The notes under the pieces were generated by a model, which did no database searches, had not been told where the DNA came from, and saw only the letters and a list, made by a program, of their open reading frames with translations. A DNA stretch of 64,000 nt, from positions 1 through 64,000 of the forward strand of contig JAFYGI010000008.1 in the NCBI GenBank assembly GCA_017543265.1, in the 5' to 3' direction. Source of the DNA: Bacillota bacterium. Lineage in GTDB: Bacteria > Bacillota > Clostridia > Lachnospirales > CAG-274. Both the position numbers and the translations under genes were made by a program. Of this stretch, positions 34,232-43,862 are shown in pieces (position 1 is the stretch's first letter; every line of letters starts with the position of its first letter).

Positions 34232-36433
34232 ATGGGATTTTCGGGTCAGCCGAAGGAAAAGCCCAAACAAAATGAGGCGGGTGTTTTCACGCGCGAATGG
34301 CGCAGGATAGAAAAACGCGACATCGGCCTTATTGCCGCATATCTGCTGTATATGGGTTATGACGGTATCGTTATAATGGGTTACAACGAAATGGTAAAGC
34401 AGTTTATAGACGCGGTACACGGTACGGGCGTCAATATTGTGGTGGAAGTGACGGAGGACGCATTCTGCGATGAAAAGCGTGTTCCCGTGACCAAATCACT
34501 CAACGAGTCTCTTCAGGTATGCAGAAATGCGAAGCTTGTGCTTGAAACTGATATATCAATGTATAAGCTGCGCAGGGCATCCTACGACAAATATACGCTG
34601 GAAAGCTGTATGCTTTCGGAGCTTTTAAGGCGCGTAAACGATACGGAGATATTTGACTGGTTCGTAAACGATTATTCGTATTATGACGAAATGTTTGACG
34701 AATTTATAGATATAGTCGATATGCGCTACAAGTCCATACTGGTATACGGCAACGGACAGCTTGCACGCAAGATGTACACAGCCCTTGCCGAAAAATGCGG
34801 CGAGGAAAACACGGCGCTTATCACACAAAAGCAGGTCAAGCTCACCGATGCGGGCAGGGTGCTGGTCATAAAGGCCCCGCTTGAAAAAAAGTTTGACGCT
34901 ATACTTTATTTCGGTATAGTGCAGGAGATAAACGTAACGCAGGACGGCCTTAAGGTGGATGCCATAAACCACAACTCCATCTGTGCGGAGCTTGCAATGA
35001 GCTACGACCTGGCCGTAAACGTGCTGCCCGTGCTTAAGGCGGGCGGTGTGCAGGTGTTCACCTATCTCTACCCCGAGATATTCACCCTTAACTATATGTT
35101 AAAGGCAAGGGGTCTGGAGACCTTTAAAAGAACGCCGTTTCTGCATAATATGGTAAAGGACAAAAAGTACGATCTGGATGTGCGCAAGTTCTTCTGCGAG
35201 CTTTATTCGCCAGAGTATGTGGAGGGCATCCTTACCCGTCCGCAGGCTGTGGAGGTCAACGGCGTAAGAAAGTACGCGGAGTTCCACTCGCCGTTTTACA
35301 ACACGGTAAACGGCTGCCGCCTGACGACAAACGTACCCGAAAACCCGATACATACCATACATTTCTTCGGTAAATGTGTTGCCATGGGCCGCTTTGTGGA
35401 GGATAAATTTACCATACCGAGTCAGCTTCAGCGCTATATAAACATAGGCTTTGACCAGTATCAGGTAATAAACTACGGTGTCGAGGCCGATACCGCGATA
35501 AACAAAAAGCTGCGCAATATCAAGGTGCGCGACGGCGATATCGTAATAATACTTTACCGCCATTACGAGGTTTACCGCAAAAAGGGCATAGATGTCAACT
35601 ATCTGCTTGACCTTATCATGAAGCTTACGCTTGAAAAGCGCGAATACTTCCTTGACTCGCCCGAGCATTTCAACCATGTGGTAAACAACAAGATAGCCGA
35701 ATATATTTATATGAGCATAGAGGACTACCTGCGCGACGACTACGAGGTAAGCGACCACTTCTTCTCGATGTCGGACGGCACGGCTCCCGACCTTGCGCCG
35801 CCCTATCCGGAGCTGGCGGAGTTTCTGGAGGAGCTCAAAACGCACCGCGTAAAGAACCCCAAGGGCAAGATAGGCTCTATAGTTATGAACTGCAACCCGT
35901 TTACCCTCGGACACAGATACCTTATAGAAACGGCCTCAAAGCAGGTTGAAAAGCTGTATGTGTTCGTCGTTGAGGAGGATAAGTCCATATTCAGCTTCAA
36001 GGACCGCTTTATGCTGGTACAGCAGGGTACGGCCGACCTGCCCAACGTGGAGGTGCTGCCGAGCGGTAACTTTATGATATCCACGCTTACCTTCCCCGAA
36101 TACTTCAACAAGGACAATGTGGGCTCTGCGACCATCGACCCGTCAAACGACGTTGAGCTGTTTGCAAACTACATTGCGCCCGCGCTGGGTATAAAGATAC
36201 GTTTTGCGGGCGAGGAACCGCTGGATATGGTAACAAGGCAGTACAACGAGACCATGAAGCGCATACTTCCTGCCTGCGGCATGGAGTTCCGTGTTATACC
36301 GCGTCTTGAAAACGGCGGTGAGGTCATCAGCGCCAGCCGCGTAAGACGCTGCCTTGAAAAGAAGGACTTCGGCACCATAAGCCGTATCGTTCCCGAAACC
36401 ACTTTGAGATATCTTTTGAGTAATTTTGGCTGA
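34232..36433 (+). CDS. Large multidomain protein with SGNH-like and citrate lyase ligase-like domains
   Basis: The function of this 733-residue protein is unknown. Residues about 165-200 begin a nucleotide-binding-like segment (LVYGNGQLARK). At about 380-420 the segment with HFFGKCVAMGRFVEDKFTIPSQLQ resembles an SGNH-type hydrolase start. Residues about 545-733 resemble the adenylyltransferase half of citrate lyase ligase (CitC): IVMNCNPFTLGHRYLIE with the GH pair, and ISASRVRRCLE near the end. No citrate lyase genes are nearby. A nucleotidyl or acyl transfer role on a surface molecule is possible. It has GAGGTGA before the ATG and its own promoter. Confidence 0.65.
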   Translation: MGFSGQPKEKPKQNEAGVFTREWRRIEKRDIGLIAAYLLYMGYDGIVIMGYNEMVKQFIDAVHGTGVNIVVEVTEDAFCDEKRVPVTKSLNESLQVCRNAKLVLETDISMYKLRRASYDKYTLESCMLSELLRRVNDTEIFDWFVNDYSYYDEMFDEFIDIVDMRYKSILVYGNGQLARKMYTALAEKCGEENTALITQKQVKLTDAGRVLVIKAPLEKKFDAILYFGIVQEINVTQDGLKVDAINHNSICAELAMSYDLAVNVLPVLKAGGVQVFTYLYPEIFTLNYMLKARGLETFKRTPFLHNMVKDKKYDLDVRKFFCELYSPEYVEGILTRPQAVEVNGVRKYAEFHSPFYNTVNGCRLTTNVPENPIHTIHFFGKCVAMGRFVEDKFTIPSQLQRYINIGFDQYQVINYGVEADTAINKKLRNIKVRDGDIVIILYRHYEVYRKKGIDVNYLLDLIMKLTLEKREYFLDSPEHFNHVVNNKIAEYIYMSIEDYLRDDYEVSDHFFSMSDGTAPDLAPPYPELAEFLEELKTHRVKNPKGKIGSIVMNCNPFTLGHRYLIETASKQVEKLYVFVVEEDKSIFSFKDRFMLVQQGTADLPNVEVLPSGNFMISTLTFPEYFNKDNVGSATIDPSNDVELFANYIAPALGIKIRFAGEEPLDMVTRQYNETMKRILPACGMEFRVIPRLENGGEVISASRVRRCLEKKDFGTISRIVPETTLRYLLSNFG

Positions 36434-36458
36434 TTGGCTGCTTTAACAGGTTTATTAT

Positions 36459-37508
36459 ATGAACAGATTTTTACATTTTGCCGCAGTCTTGCTGCTTATC
36501 GGCATACTTGCCGCAGTCGGTTGCGAAAACGGCACGGGCGGGGGCGCTTCGCCGCAGGAACAGGCGGAGCTGCACGATTTTGAGCCCGTGACCGAAATAA
36601 AAGACGGACAAAAGAATATTTATGTCGTATTAAAGGTAATGACCAGCCAATACTGGCAGGATATAATCCGCGGTATTACCGATGCGGGCAAAGAGCTTAA
36701 CTGCAATGTCTATATCGGCGGCTCCTCGGGCGAGGGAGACTGGGAAAGCCAGAAAAAGCTGCTTGACAAGGCCGTGAACGAGCTTGGCGCAGATGCCATC
36801 ATCATTTCACCCGCAAGCTCCTCCGCGCTTATAGACGACCTGAGTGAGATACACGACAGCGGTTTGCCCGTTATACTTGTGGATACCACAATAAACGGCA
36901 GCGGTTATGATGCCTGCTATATGACGGATAATCTCCGGGCGGGCGAGCTTGCGGCAAAGGAAATGGTCGATGCCCTGCTTGAAAGCGGCGTATCACCCGA
37001 TGAAAACGCCGGCATAGCCATACAGATAACCTCCGTTTCGTCACAGACGATAATCGACCGTCTTGCGGGCTTTAACCAGTATTGGGCGGTAAATGCTCCG
37101 TCGGGCTGGGTGGTTTTGGACGAGGTCAAGACAAACAACGGCAGCAAGGAAAGAGCAAAGCAGAACTGCGTGGACTTTCTGGCGGACTACCCCGATATAA
37201 AGGGCTTTTTCGGCTGCAACAACAGCTCTACCGTGGGCTTTGTAGAGGGCGTGACCGAGGCGGGCAGGAAGGACATAGTGCTTGTGGGCTTTGACTACGC
37301 CGACGAGACCGCCGCACTTGTGGCAGATGACGAATACCGCGCCTCCACGGTGGTGCAAAACCAGTACGACATGGGCTATGACGGCCTTAAAAACGCTGTC
37401 GGCATACTTGACGGCGACGAGAATGAATATAAGTTTATAGATACCGGCGTAGTTGTTATAAACAAAAGCAACTACAAGGAATACGAAGCGGGGGTGGATA
37501 AAAAATGA
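36459..37508 (+). CDS. Sugar-type periplasmic binding lipoprotein
   Basis: The 349-residue protein has a lipoprotein signal ending AVGC (C22), then a type-1 periplasmic binding fold (Peripla_BP_4, as in ribose or autoinducer-2 receptors). Its segments include YVVLKVMTSQYWQDIIRG, AIIISPASSSALIDDL, VILVDTTINGSG and VGFDYADETAALV. No transporter genes follow. Instead its stop overlaps the start of a membrane diguanylate cyclase by four bases, so it is probably the ligand-sensing partner of that enzyme. Confidence 0.87.
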   Translation: MNRFLHFAAVLLLIGILAAVGCENGTGGGASPQEQAELHDFEPVTEIKDGQKNIYVVLKVMTSQYWQDIIRGITDAGKELNCNVYIGGSSGEGDWESQKKLLDKAVNELGADAIIISPASSSALIDDLSEIHDSGLPVILVDTTINGSGYDACYMTDNLRAGELAAKEMVDALLESGVSPDENAGIAIQITSVSSQTIIDRLAGFNQYWAVNAPSGWVVLDEVKTNNGSKERAKQNCVDFLADYPDIKGFFGCNNSSTVGFVEGVTEAGRKDIVLVGFDYADETAALVADDEYRASTVVQNQYDMGYDGLKNAVGILDGDENEYKFIDTGVVVINKSNYKEYEAGVDKK

Positions 37509-38974
37509 ATGGCGAAAGACCATCCTCCGTGTCACGGCTTGTGACTGTGTACATCGTGTTTTGCGTGATAGTTCTGCTGTCTATGGCGATATCGCTCAAC
37601 CACCTTGTGCGCACCAGTACAAGCATACAGGCCAACAATATCTTAAGCCTTATGTCGGAAAAGGTGAACACATCCTTTAATATGATGGTGAACTATGTCG
37701 GCGAGGCCGCGGAGATAATAGCCGCAGACGAGGAGTGCGATCCCCTGAAAAGCTACGAACAGCTGCAAAAGACCGTGGAAGCCATGCCGTACAGCGGTAT
37801 AGGCATAATAGACGGCAGCGGCAGGGTATACGGCAAGGCGGGCGAAAAGCTCGATATAGAAAAGCAGGGCTTTGCGGCACACCTTGAAGAGGCTGACGAC
37901 ATCTATATATCGGAGCCTTACCGTTCAAGCGTAACGGGCAGCAATATGATAACCATGTTTGCGCCCATACATCAAAACGGCAAAAAGGCGGGCTATCTTT
38001 ATGCAAACTATGCCCTTGAAACGGTGCAGGAGCTGGCATACACCAACGTCCTGTCCGACCGCACATCCGTCTTTTTGATGAACCCGTTTTCGGGCAATTA
38101 TGTAAGCTGCTCCGAGGACGGGGGTACGCCCGCGGGCACATGGAGCAATTTAAGGCTTATAAAGGCGGGCATACAGGGCATAAACGGCTATGACTACAAC
38201 AGATGGCTTGAAAATATGCGTATAAATTCGGCCGACAATCTGGTAAATTACAACTACAACAACACAGCCTATACCGAGGTATATATGGATATCCACGGTA
38301 TGAAAAACTGGTATCTGGTCATCCGCATACCCCTTGAAGAGCTGTCCTACGCAATGCACCAATACACCTTGGGTGTGGGCATCTGCGCCGCATTGCTCAT
38401 ACTTGCGACGGTATTGCTGGCTGCGCACCTTTACGAGCAGGAGCATCGTCAAAACGAGACCTTGCAGGACCTTTCGGACCATGACCCGCTTACGGGGCTC
38501 TACAACCGCCGTGCCTTTGACGAGCGGCTGGAGGATGTGTTTGGTTCGGGTCCGCCCGAGGATACCTGTACATTTATGTTTTTTGACATAGACTATTTTA
38601 AAAGCGTAAACGACAACCACGGCCACGCTGCGGGCGATACCGTGCTTTGCGCAGTGGCGGGCGCTATTGACCACGCCTTTGCGGACACGGGTCTTGCGGC
38701 GCGTATAGGCGGCGACGAGTTCAACGTATTTATCTACGAGCCGCTTACGGTTGCCGATATAGACGATATACTGGCAAACCTCCGCCAGAAGCTGAAAAAC
38801 TTCAAGCTTGAAAACGGAGAAGCGCTTCCCATAAGCTTCAGCGCGGGTCTTGCGGTTTGTCCGCAGGATGCACATGACCTTAAATCGCTTAAAGACTGCG
38901 CCGATAAGGCACTTTACGTTGTTAAGGACGCGGGCAGGAACGACCACCGCTGGTATCACGATATAAAGCAATGA
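37505..38974 (+). CDS. Membrane diguanylate cyclase with extracytoplasmic sensor domain
   Basis: The 489-residue protein has a transmembrane helix at about 13-33, a Cache-like extracytoplasmic domain (about 40-290), a second helix at about 295-317 and a GGDEF domain with intact GGDEF at 402-406. The DHDPLTGLYNRRAFDERL start of the catalytic domain is also intact. I see no RxxD inhibitory site. The start ATG overlaps the stop of the binding-lipoprotein gene, and the two probably form one receptor that sets cyclic di-GMP. Confidence 0.9.
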   Translation: MNGERPSSVSRLVTVYIVFCVIVLLSMAISLNHLVRTSTSIQANNILSLMSEKVNTSFNMMVNYVGEAAEIIAADEECDPLKSYEQLQKTVEAMPYSGIGIIDGSGRVYGKAGEKLDIEKQGFAAHLEEADDIYISEPYRSSVTGSNMITMFAPIHQNGKKAGYLYANYALETVQELAYTNVLSDRTSVFLMNPFSGNYVSCSEDGGTPAGTWSNLRLIKAGIQGINGYDYNRWLENMRINSADNLVNYNYNNTAYTEVYMDIHGMKNWYLVIRIPLEELSYAMHQYTLGVGICAALLILATVLLAAHLYEQEHRQNETLQDLSDHDPLTGLYNRRAFDERLEDVFGSGPPEDTCTFMFFDIDYFKSVNDNHGHAAGDTVLCAVAGAIDHAFADTGLAARIGGDEFNVFIYEPLTVADIDDILANLRQKLKNFKLENGEALPISFSAGLAVCPQDAHDLKSLKDCADKALYVVKDAGRNDHRWYHDIKQ

Positions 38975-38980
38975 TCTACG

Positions 38981-39005
38981 GGGCTTTTGTCTTAGGCAAA
39001 AGCCC
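38981..39005 (+). other. Hairpin between the cyclase and glycosyltransferase genes
   Basis: GGGCTTTTG and CAAAAGCCC pair perfectly over 9 bases. No T tract follows, so it may be a processing or stability element, or a weak terminator. Confidence 0.5.
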
Positions 39006-39034
39006 TGTGCAATATATTAAAGGCAGTAAAAAAT

Positions 39035-40183
39035 ATGAAAGTTCTTATCACGACCGACTGGTTCAAGACCGCAACAAACGGCGTAGCCACCTCGGTAAAA
39101 AATCTTGAAAAGGGTCTGCGCGAATGCGGCGCAGAGGTACGCATACTCACCCTTTCACCCAACTATCGCTCATATGTAAAGGGCAGCACCACCTACATAA
39201 GCTCTATCAGCGCGGGCAAAATATACCCGAACGCACGCATATCGGCATTGGTGCGCCGAAAACTGATAAAGGACCTGATAGACTGGAAGCCCGACATCAT
39301 ACACTCCCAGTGCGAATTCAGCACCTTTATTATGGCGCGGCGCATAGCAAAGCGTGTGCATTGTCCGATAGTGCATACATATCACACCATTTACGAGGAT
39401 TATACCCACTATATCATACATAACAAGCGCCTTGGCAAAAATGCGATGATAACCTTTACCAAGCAGATAGCAAAGCGCGTAAACGGCATGATAGCCCCCA
39501 CGCAAAAGGTGTCGGAGCTGCTTATACGCTACGGCTGTCACACGCCCATCTGGGTAATGCCCACGGGTCTTGACCTGGCAAAGATAGCCTCGCACAGCGA
39601 CGAGGTGCAAAAGGCGGCGCTTAAAGAAAAGCTGGGCATACCGCAGGAAAGCAGGGTACTGCTTTATGCAGGCCGTCTCGCCAGCGAAAAAAATATAGAG
39701 GAGCTTATAACCATGCTTGGCCGCATCAGGCCTGAAAACGCTGTTTTCCTGATAGTCGGCGACGGCCCCGCAAGAAAGGATATAGAGCGCTGCATAGCCG
39801 AAAATTCGCTGGACTGCGCAATAATGACGGGCATGGTAAAGCCGCGCGATATGCGCTTTTACTACGGCATAAGCGACATCTTTATCAATGCTTCGCAAAG
39901 CGAAACACAGGGTCTTACCTATATAGAGGCGCTTGCAAACGGCCTGCCGCTTTTGTGCAGACGCGACAAGTGCCTTGAAGATGTGCTTATAGACGGCGTT
40001 ACGGGCTATGCCTACAGCAATTTTACCGAGTTTGAGGTGTATCTTAACAAGCTTTTGTCAATGGATACGTCGCAGATATCCGAAAATGCCGTAAACATGA
40101 TAGAGCAGCATTATTCGCTCAGGCATTTTGCCGAGCACGCGCTTAAAATATACACCGAATGTTTAAATTTCTATGAAGAGTGA
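39035..40183 (+). CDS. Family 4 glycosyltransferase, probably for a diacylglycerol glycolipid
   Basis: The 382-residue GT-B enzyme begins ITTDWFKTATNGVATSVKNLEKGL, with HTYHTIYEDY in the acceptor domain. The donor-binding half has LLYAGRLASEKNIEELI and the SETQGLTYIEALANGLPLL segment with the E-x7-E motif. This pattern resembles Firmicutes diacylglycerol glucosyltransferases that make membrane glycolipids and lipoteichoic acid anchors. The exact acceptor is an inference. No clear GGAGG precedes the ATG (only AAGG). Confidence 0.85.
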   Translation: MKVLITTDWFKTATNGVATSVKNLEKGLRECGAEVRILTLSPNYRSYVKGSTTYISSISAGKIYPNARISALVRRKLIKDLIDWKPDIIHSQCEFSTFIMARRIAKRVHCPIVHTYHTIYEDYTHYIIHNKRLGKNAMITFTKQIAKRVNGMIAPTQKVSELLIRYGCHTPIWVMPTGLDLAKIASHSDEVQKAALKEKLGIPQESRVLLYAGRLASEKNIEELITMLGRIRPENAVFLIVGDGPARKDIERCIAENSLDCAIMTGMVKPRDMRFYYGISDIFINASQSETQGLTYIEALANGLPLLCRRDKCLEDVLIDGVTGYAYSNFTEFEVYLNKLLSMDTSQISENAVNMIEQHYSLRHFAEHALKIYTECLNFYEE

Positions 40184-40193
40184 ACAAAAGACC

Positions 40194-40222
40194 TTGAAAA
40201 AAGCATTTTTATATGGTAAACT
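40194..40222 (+). promoter_or_regulatory. Extended -10 promoter of trmL
   Basis: TTGAAA (40194-40199), 17 bases and TAAACT (40217-40222) preceded by TGG lie 68 bases before the trmL start. Confidence 0.6.
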
Positions 40223-40290
40223 ACTGTGTAGAAAATAAGGAAAGCAAGGAAAATTTTTCATAATTCAAATTCAAAAAGCAGGAAATACTA

Positions 40291-40785
40291 ATGAATATAG
40301 TTTTACATCAGCCCGAGATACCCCAAAACACGGGCAATATCGGCAGGACCTGTGTTGCAACGGGCACATCGCTGCACCTTATCCGTCCCCTTGGCTTTGA
40401 TACGAGCGATAAAACGCTCAAACGCGCGGGTATGGACTATTGGAAGGATCTGGATGTGCATTATTACGACAACTTTGAGGACTTTGTCTCTCGGCATCCC
40501 GGCTGCCGTATCATCATGGCCACCACCAAGGCACGCAGGACATACGACAGCATAGACTACAGGCCGGACGACTATATAATGTTCGGCAGCGAGGGAAGCG
40601 GCATTCCCGAGGAAATACTTTTAAAATACAAGGAAAATTGCGTAAGGATACCCATGATAGGCAGCTACAGAAGCCTTAATCTTTCCAACTCCGTTGCCAT
40701 TGTGCTTTACGAGGCATTAAGGCAGCAGGGCTTTGACGGCTTTGTGACCCGGGGCAGCCTTCACAGGCACGATTGGAGTGAATAA
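40291..40785 (+). CDS. trmL: tRNA (cytidine/uridine-34 2'-O)-methyltransferase
   Basis: The 164-residue SPOUT enzyme methylates the wobble ribose of tRNA-Leu. LHQPEIPQNTGNIGRTC at the start, MFGSEGSGIPEE and RSLNLSNSVAIVLYEALRQ form the SAM knot, at the normal TrmL length. Three bases separate it from the following unknown gene. Confidence 0.94.
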   Translation: MNIVLHQPEIPQNTGNIGRTCVATGTSLHLIRPLGFDTSDKTLKRAGMDYWKDLDVHYYDNFEDFVSRHPGCRIIMATTKARRTYDSIDYRPDDYIMFGSEGSGIPEEILLKYKENCVRIPMIGSYRSLNLSNSVAIVLYEALRQQGFDGFVTRGSLHRHDWSE

Positions 40786-40788
40786 TAT

Positions 40789-41196
40789 ATGGAAACGATA
40801 TATGTGATAATGCTGAAAGATGCCGTCACGGGTTTCCTTGAAAAAGAGCTGTGCAGCATAACGCTTGCAAAGCACGACGAATATATCGTTAATTTGTATG
40901 CCGCCGAGACAGACGACGGCCTTATGCTGAATATCCGCCTTTCAACGGGCAGGGATGTCAGCGATTGGGAGTACGATGCGATATACGACTATTACGACCC
41001 CTCTGCACTTGAAGAAAACGGCGTTTCGCTTACCGAAATGACCGATGATTATAACCCCGTATGGCTGGCCGCCCTCCCCTTTGACGAGGAAACGGCGCAG
41101 CAGGCCGTGGAAAAGGTGCTGGAGCTGCACCACACGGAACTTGTCGATGTGTTTGAGACCATCAAGGACAAGGAAAGCGAATATTCGGAGGACTGA
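40789..41196 (+). CDS. Conserved hypothetical protein
   Basis: I do not recognise this 135-residue acidic cytoplasmic protein. It has no signal peptide or membrane segment. The N-terminal half looks like beta strands (VIMLKDAVTGFLEKEL) and the C-terminus is a long helix rich in Glu. It lies three bases after trmL and three bases before the next gene, whose ribosome binding site GGAGGA is inside its last codons. Confidence 0.65.
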   Translation: METIYVIMLKDAVTGFLEKELCSITLAKHDEYIVNLYAAETDDGLMLNIRLSTGRDVSDWEYDAIYDYYDPSALEENGVSLTEMTDDYNPVWLAALPFDEETAQQAVEKVLELHHTELVDVFETIKDKESEYSED

Positions 41197-41199
41197 CAG

Positions 41200-42363
41200 A
41201 TGAAACATAAAAAAGCGATAATATCCGCGGTTGCCGCATTGGTGATAGGCGCGGCGGCGATAGGCGCGGCGGTCATGAGCAAAAACAGCCCGCAGCCTCC
41301 CGCCGAAACAACGCCCATGACCTCGCCTGCGGAGACCCCGTCGGAGACCACCACCATTGACTTTTCAAATGCGGAGGAGGTCATAATAGGCCTGAGCGAC
41401 ACACAGCTTACAGACGAGCTTAAAACGCAGCTTGCGGACATAAACGCCGCACTTGAAAACTATATGTCGTCACACAAAAAGGACAAGGATCTGCTTACGG
41501 AATACGGCTTTTTGTACAGCGATACTGCGGGTACCAACGTAACCGTAAAGGACCTTGTAAAGCAGGGTGTTATACAGGCAGACGAGGAAACGGCGGAGTA
41601 TACGGATATAATTTATATCCGCGCAAGCGACCTTGCGGCCTATGCACCCAATATAGACAAAAACGACGACAGGCTGCAGGTGTTTACGGCATACAACAGC
41701 AGCGAGGGCTACTTTGTATCCAACGATTTTTACAGCGAGGGCGCAGTTCTTTCACAAAAGGATTATGAGGCGCTTATTATGGATTATAAATTCACCCACG
41801 GCGAAATAACCAATCCCAAGCGCGGCAGTACCGACTACGAGGGCATTATGGCCGCAACGGGCTTCACGGGCGAATATGATGTAAAGCATATAGCCTGTGA
41901 CGACAAATACGCCGTTGTCGTGGTGGGCAGTCTTGAGGACACCAAGGTCATACGCGAGTATGTCTGCGTGCTTGAAAACGGCACCTGGACATTGGGCATG
42001 GAGGGGCTTGAAAAAAGCGAAAGCCCCAAATATGACGTAAATATGCAGTACCCCAAAATGGAGCTGGGACTGCTGCCCAAATATGTCATTGCCAATTACG
42101 AGTCGCCCAAAAACGGCTTTACCGCCTACGAGGCACCGCTCGTTCAGCTGGGACTTATCAAGCAGCAGGACACCCCCGCAAGCTATGACTGCGGCGCGGA
42201 CAAATTTGCCTATATGGAGTTTGGCGACACCAAGCTTATAGGCTGTGTAAACGAAGAAAACAAGCTGGAGTTTTATCCCGTAAACTCGGTAGAGGAGGCT
42301 ATCGCCTATATGCTGAAGTTTAACGCGGACCCGCCTGTTTTTATAATAAATTTCCATAACTAA
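41200..42363 (+). CDS. Membrane-anchored extracytoplasmic protein, unknown function
   Basis: The 387-residue protein has a signal anchor (about 6-27), a Pro/Thr/Ser-rich spacer (about 30-52), then an exported domain with no motif I can place. Nothing resembles a lipobox cysteine. It is translated in a tight string with the gene before it; the next gene starts 17 bases later with GAAAGGAAGG. A cell-envelope role is likely from the location only. Confidence 0.65.
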   Translation: MKHKKAIISAVAALVIGAAAIGAAVMSKNSPQPPAETTPMTSPAETPSETTTIDFSNAEEVIIGLSDTQLTDELKTQLADINAALENYMSSHKKDKDLLTEYGFLYSDTAGTNVTVKDLVKQGVIQADEETAEYTDIIYIRASDLAAYAPNIDKNDDRLQVFTAYNSSEGYFVSNDFYSEGAVLSQKDYEALIMDYKFTHGEITNPKRGSTDYEGIMAATGFTGEYDVKHIACDDKYAVVVVGSLEDTKVIREYVCVLENGTWTLGMEGLEKSESPKYDVNMQYPKMELGLLPKYVIANYESPKNGFTAYEAPLVQLGLIKQQDTPASYDCGADKFAYMEFGDTKLIGCVNEENKLEFYPVNSVEEAIAYMLKFNADPPVFIINFHN

Positions 42364-42380
42364 GAAAGGAAGGTCATAAC

Positions 42381-42818
42381 ATGAAGGAAGAACGTATGTT
42401 TATCTTAAATATGCTTAACGAAGGCAAGATAACAGCCGACGAAGCTGTAAATCTGCTTAATGCGCTGCCTTCACCCTCGGCCTCGTTTGACGAGTTTGCA
42501 CGCGGCGTAAAAAGCAAGGCGGCAGATTTCAGGGAAAAGGCAGAGCCCAAGGTGAAAAAGGCCGCACAGGACATACGCGACCGCTCGGTCGAGGCTTTCG
42601 GCAACCTTAAGGATATAATAAAGGAAAAGACCTCACAGGGCGAATGTGCCGCAGCAGCGGACAAGGAGGACGGCTATGCTGCCGATTCCGACGAGTATGT
42701 TGAGATAACCGCAGGTGTTGACGAGGATTACGACGAGTCCACGCAAAGAGACTCCGAAATGGAACGCAGCGACGACACCCTGCCCGTTGAAGAGGCAGAG
42801 CCTATAAACGAAGAATAA
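42381..42818 (+). CDS. SHOCT-like/YvlB-type N-terminal domain protein
   Basis: The 145-residue protein begins with EERMFILNMLNEGKITADEAVNLLNAL, the short helical SHOCT-like domain found at the start of YvlB and LiaX-type envelope-stress proteins. The usual beta-strand adhesin part is absent; instead a Lys/Glu-rich helix and an acidic tail follow. It may be a sensor or assembly partner. It lies 19 bases before the signal peptidase gene. Confidence 0.7.
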   Translation: MKEERMFILNMLNEGKITADEAVNLLNALPSPSASFDEFARGVKSKAADFREKAEPKVKKAAQDIRDRSVEAFGNLKDIIKEKTSQGECAAAADKEDGYAADSDEYVEITAGVDEDYDESTQRDSEMERSDDTLPVEEAEPINEE

Positions 42819-42837
42819 ATTATTGGGAGTATTTTGA

Positions 42838-43458
42838 ATGTCAGACGAAATAAAGCAGCAAAATGCGCAGCAGGACACCGCCGAGGGGGCTTCGGCTGCG
42901 CAGGAGGAAGGCAAAAAGCAGCCGCTGACAAGGGCTGCCGTCATAAAGGAAATAATAAGCTGGGTGGAGACGATAGGCTTTGCCGTATTATTTGCCTTTT
43001 TGATAACCACGTTTCTTATCGTAAACGCAAAGGTGCCCTCGGCATCAATGGAAAATACCGTAATGACGGGCGATAGGCTTATTGCCAACCGTCTCAGCTA
43101 TATAGCACAAAAGCCCCAGCGCTACGATATAGTCGTCTTTAAATTTCCCGACGACGAGAGCAAGCTTTATATAAAGCGCATAATCGGCCTGCCGGGCGAA
43201 ACGGTAAACATAAGAAACGGTCAGGTGTATATAAACGACAGCACCGAGCCGTTAAGGACGGACTTTCTGCACGAGCCCATGCGCACCCCCGACGAGACCT
43301 ATGTCGTGCCGGACGGCTGCTATTTTATGATGGGCGACAACAGAAACCGCTCCAGCGATTCAAGAATGTGGAACAATAAATTTGTGGCCGAGGATAAGAT
43401 ACTGGGCAAGGCTGTTTTCAGGTACTTCCCCGTTTCCGAGATCGGTCCTATAAGCTAA
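42838..43458 (+). CDS. lepB: Signal peptidase I
   Basis: The 206-residue membrane protease removes signal peptides from exported proteins. One transmembrane helix lies at about 44-63. The catalytic serine is S70 in VPSASM and the general base is K113 in [22 protein letters not shown] is the conserved box E. The length fits Gram-positive SipS-type enzymes. Confidence 0.95.
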   Translation: MSDEIKQQNAQQDTAEGASAAQEEGKKQPLTRAAVIKEIISWVETIGFAVLFAFLITTFLIVNAKVPSASMENTVMTGDRLIANRLSYIAQKPQRYDIVVFKFPDDESKLYIKRIIGLPGETVNIRNGQVYINDSTEPLRTDFLHEPMRTPDETYVVPDGCYFMMGDNRNRSSDSRMWNNKFVAEDKILGKAVFRYFPVSEIGPIS

Positions 43459-43472
43459 AAGGAGAAACAAAA

Positions 43473-43676
43473 ATGCAGATAACAAAAGATATGATAATTG
43501 CCGATATTATCGGTGTTGATCCCGCACTTGCGGGCGTGCTTATGGCAGGCGGTATGCACTGCGTGGGCTGCCCCTCCGCACAGGGTGAGTCCCTGGAGGA
43601 AGCGTGCTATGTACACGGTATGGATGCCGACGAAATGGTAAAGGCACTTAACGACTATCTGGAAAAAAATAAATAA
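43473..43676 (+). CDS. DUF1858 protein
   Basis: The 67-residue protein has the DUF1858 pattern: a helical start ([30 protein letters not shown]) with C30 and C33 in HCVGC and a helical end. Such proteins often accompany iron-sulfur or hybrid-cluster enzymes, but the role is not known. It is the last gene before a terminator and has a strong AAGGAG. Confidence 0.85.
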   Translation: MQITKDMIIADIIGVDPALAGVLMAGGMHCVGCPSAQGESLEEACYVHGMDADEMVKALNDYLEKNK

Positions 43677-43684
43677 TAAAAACG

Positions 43685-43717
43685 AGCGGGGTGCTTTAAA
43701 AGCCCTCGCTTTTTTTA
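43685..43717 (+). terminator. Rho-independent terminator
   Basis: AGCG plus GGG pair with CCC plus CGCT (one bulged T) around an A/T-rich loop, followed by a run of seven T residues. Confidence 0.8.
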
Positions 43718-43752
43718 TGCGGCATTTATGGAGAATTTAAGATTATTTTTTG

Positions 43753-43781
43753 TTGAATAAAGTGTATATTTATGGTATTAT
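43753..43781 (+). promoter_or_regulatory. Extended -10 promoter of the phospholipid operon
   Basis: TTGAAT (43753-43758), 17 bases and TATTAT (43776-43781) preceded by TGG. A TATAAT begins three bases later, but at a spacing of 20. The transcript would have a GC-rich leader of about 75 bases. Confidence 0.6.
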
Positions 43782-43862
43782 AATATATAGGGGGAGTGCC
43801 CCCTGCGGCTCCGTCCCGATATGGGGCCGTGCTTAATAAATAAACGGGAAGAGTTTGTAGAA

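Noticed and set aside
43821-43862. Upstream start for the flippase-like protein
   Set aside because: No ribosome binding site precedes 43821, whereas 43863 has GGAAGAG at useful distance.
43782-43862. Riboswitch in the GC-rich leader of the phospholipid operon
   Set aside because: The leader is under 80 bases with no fold matching a known class that I recognise.
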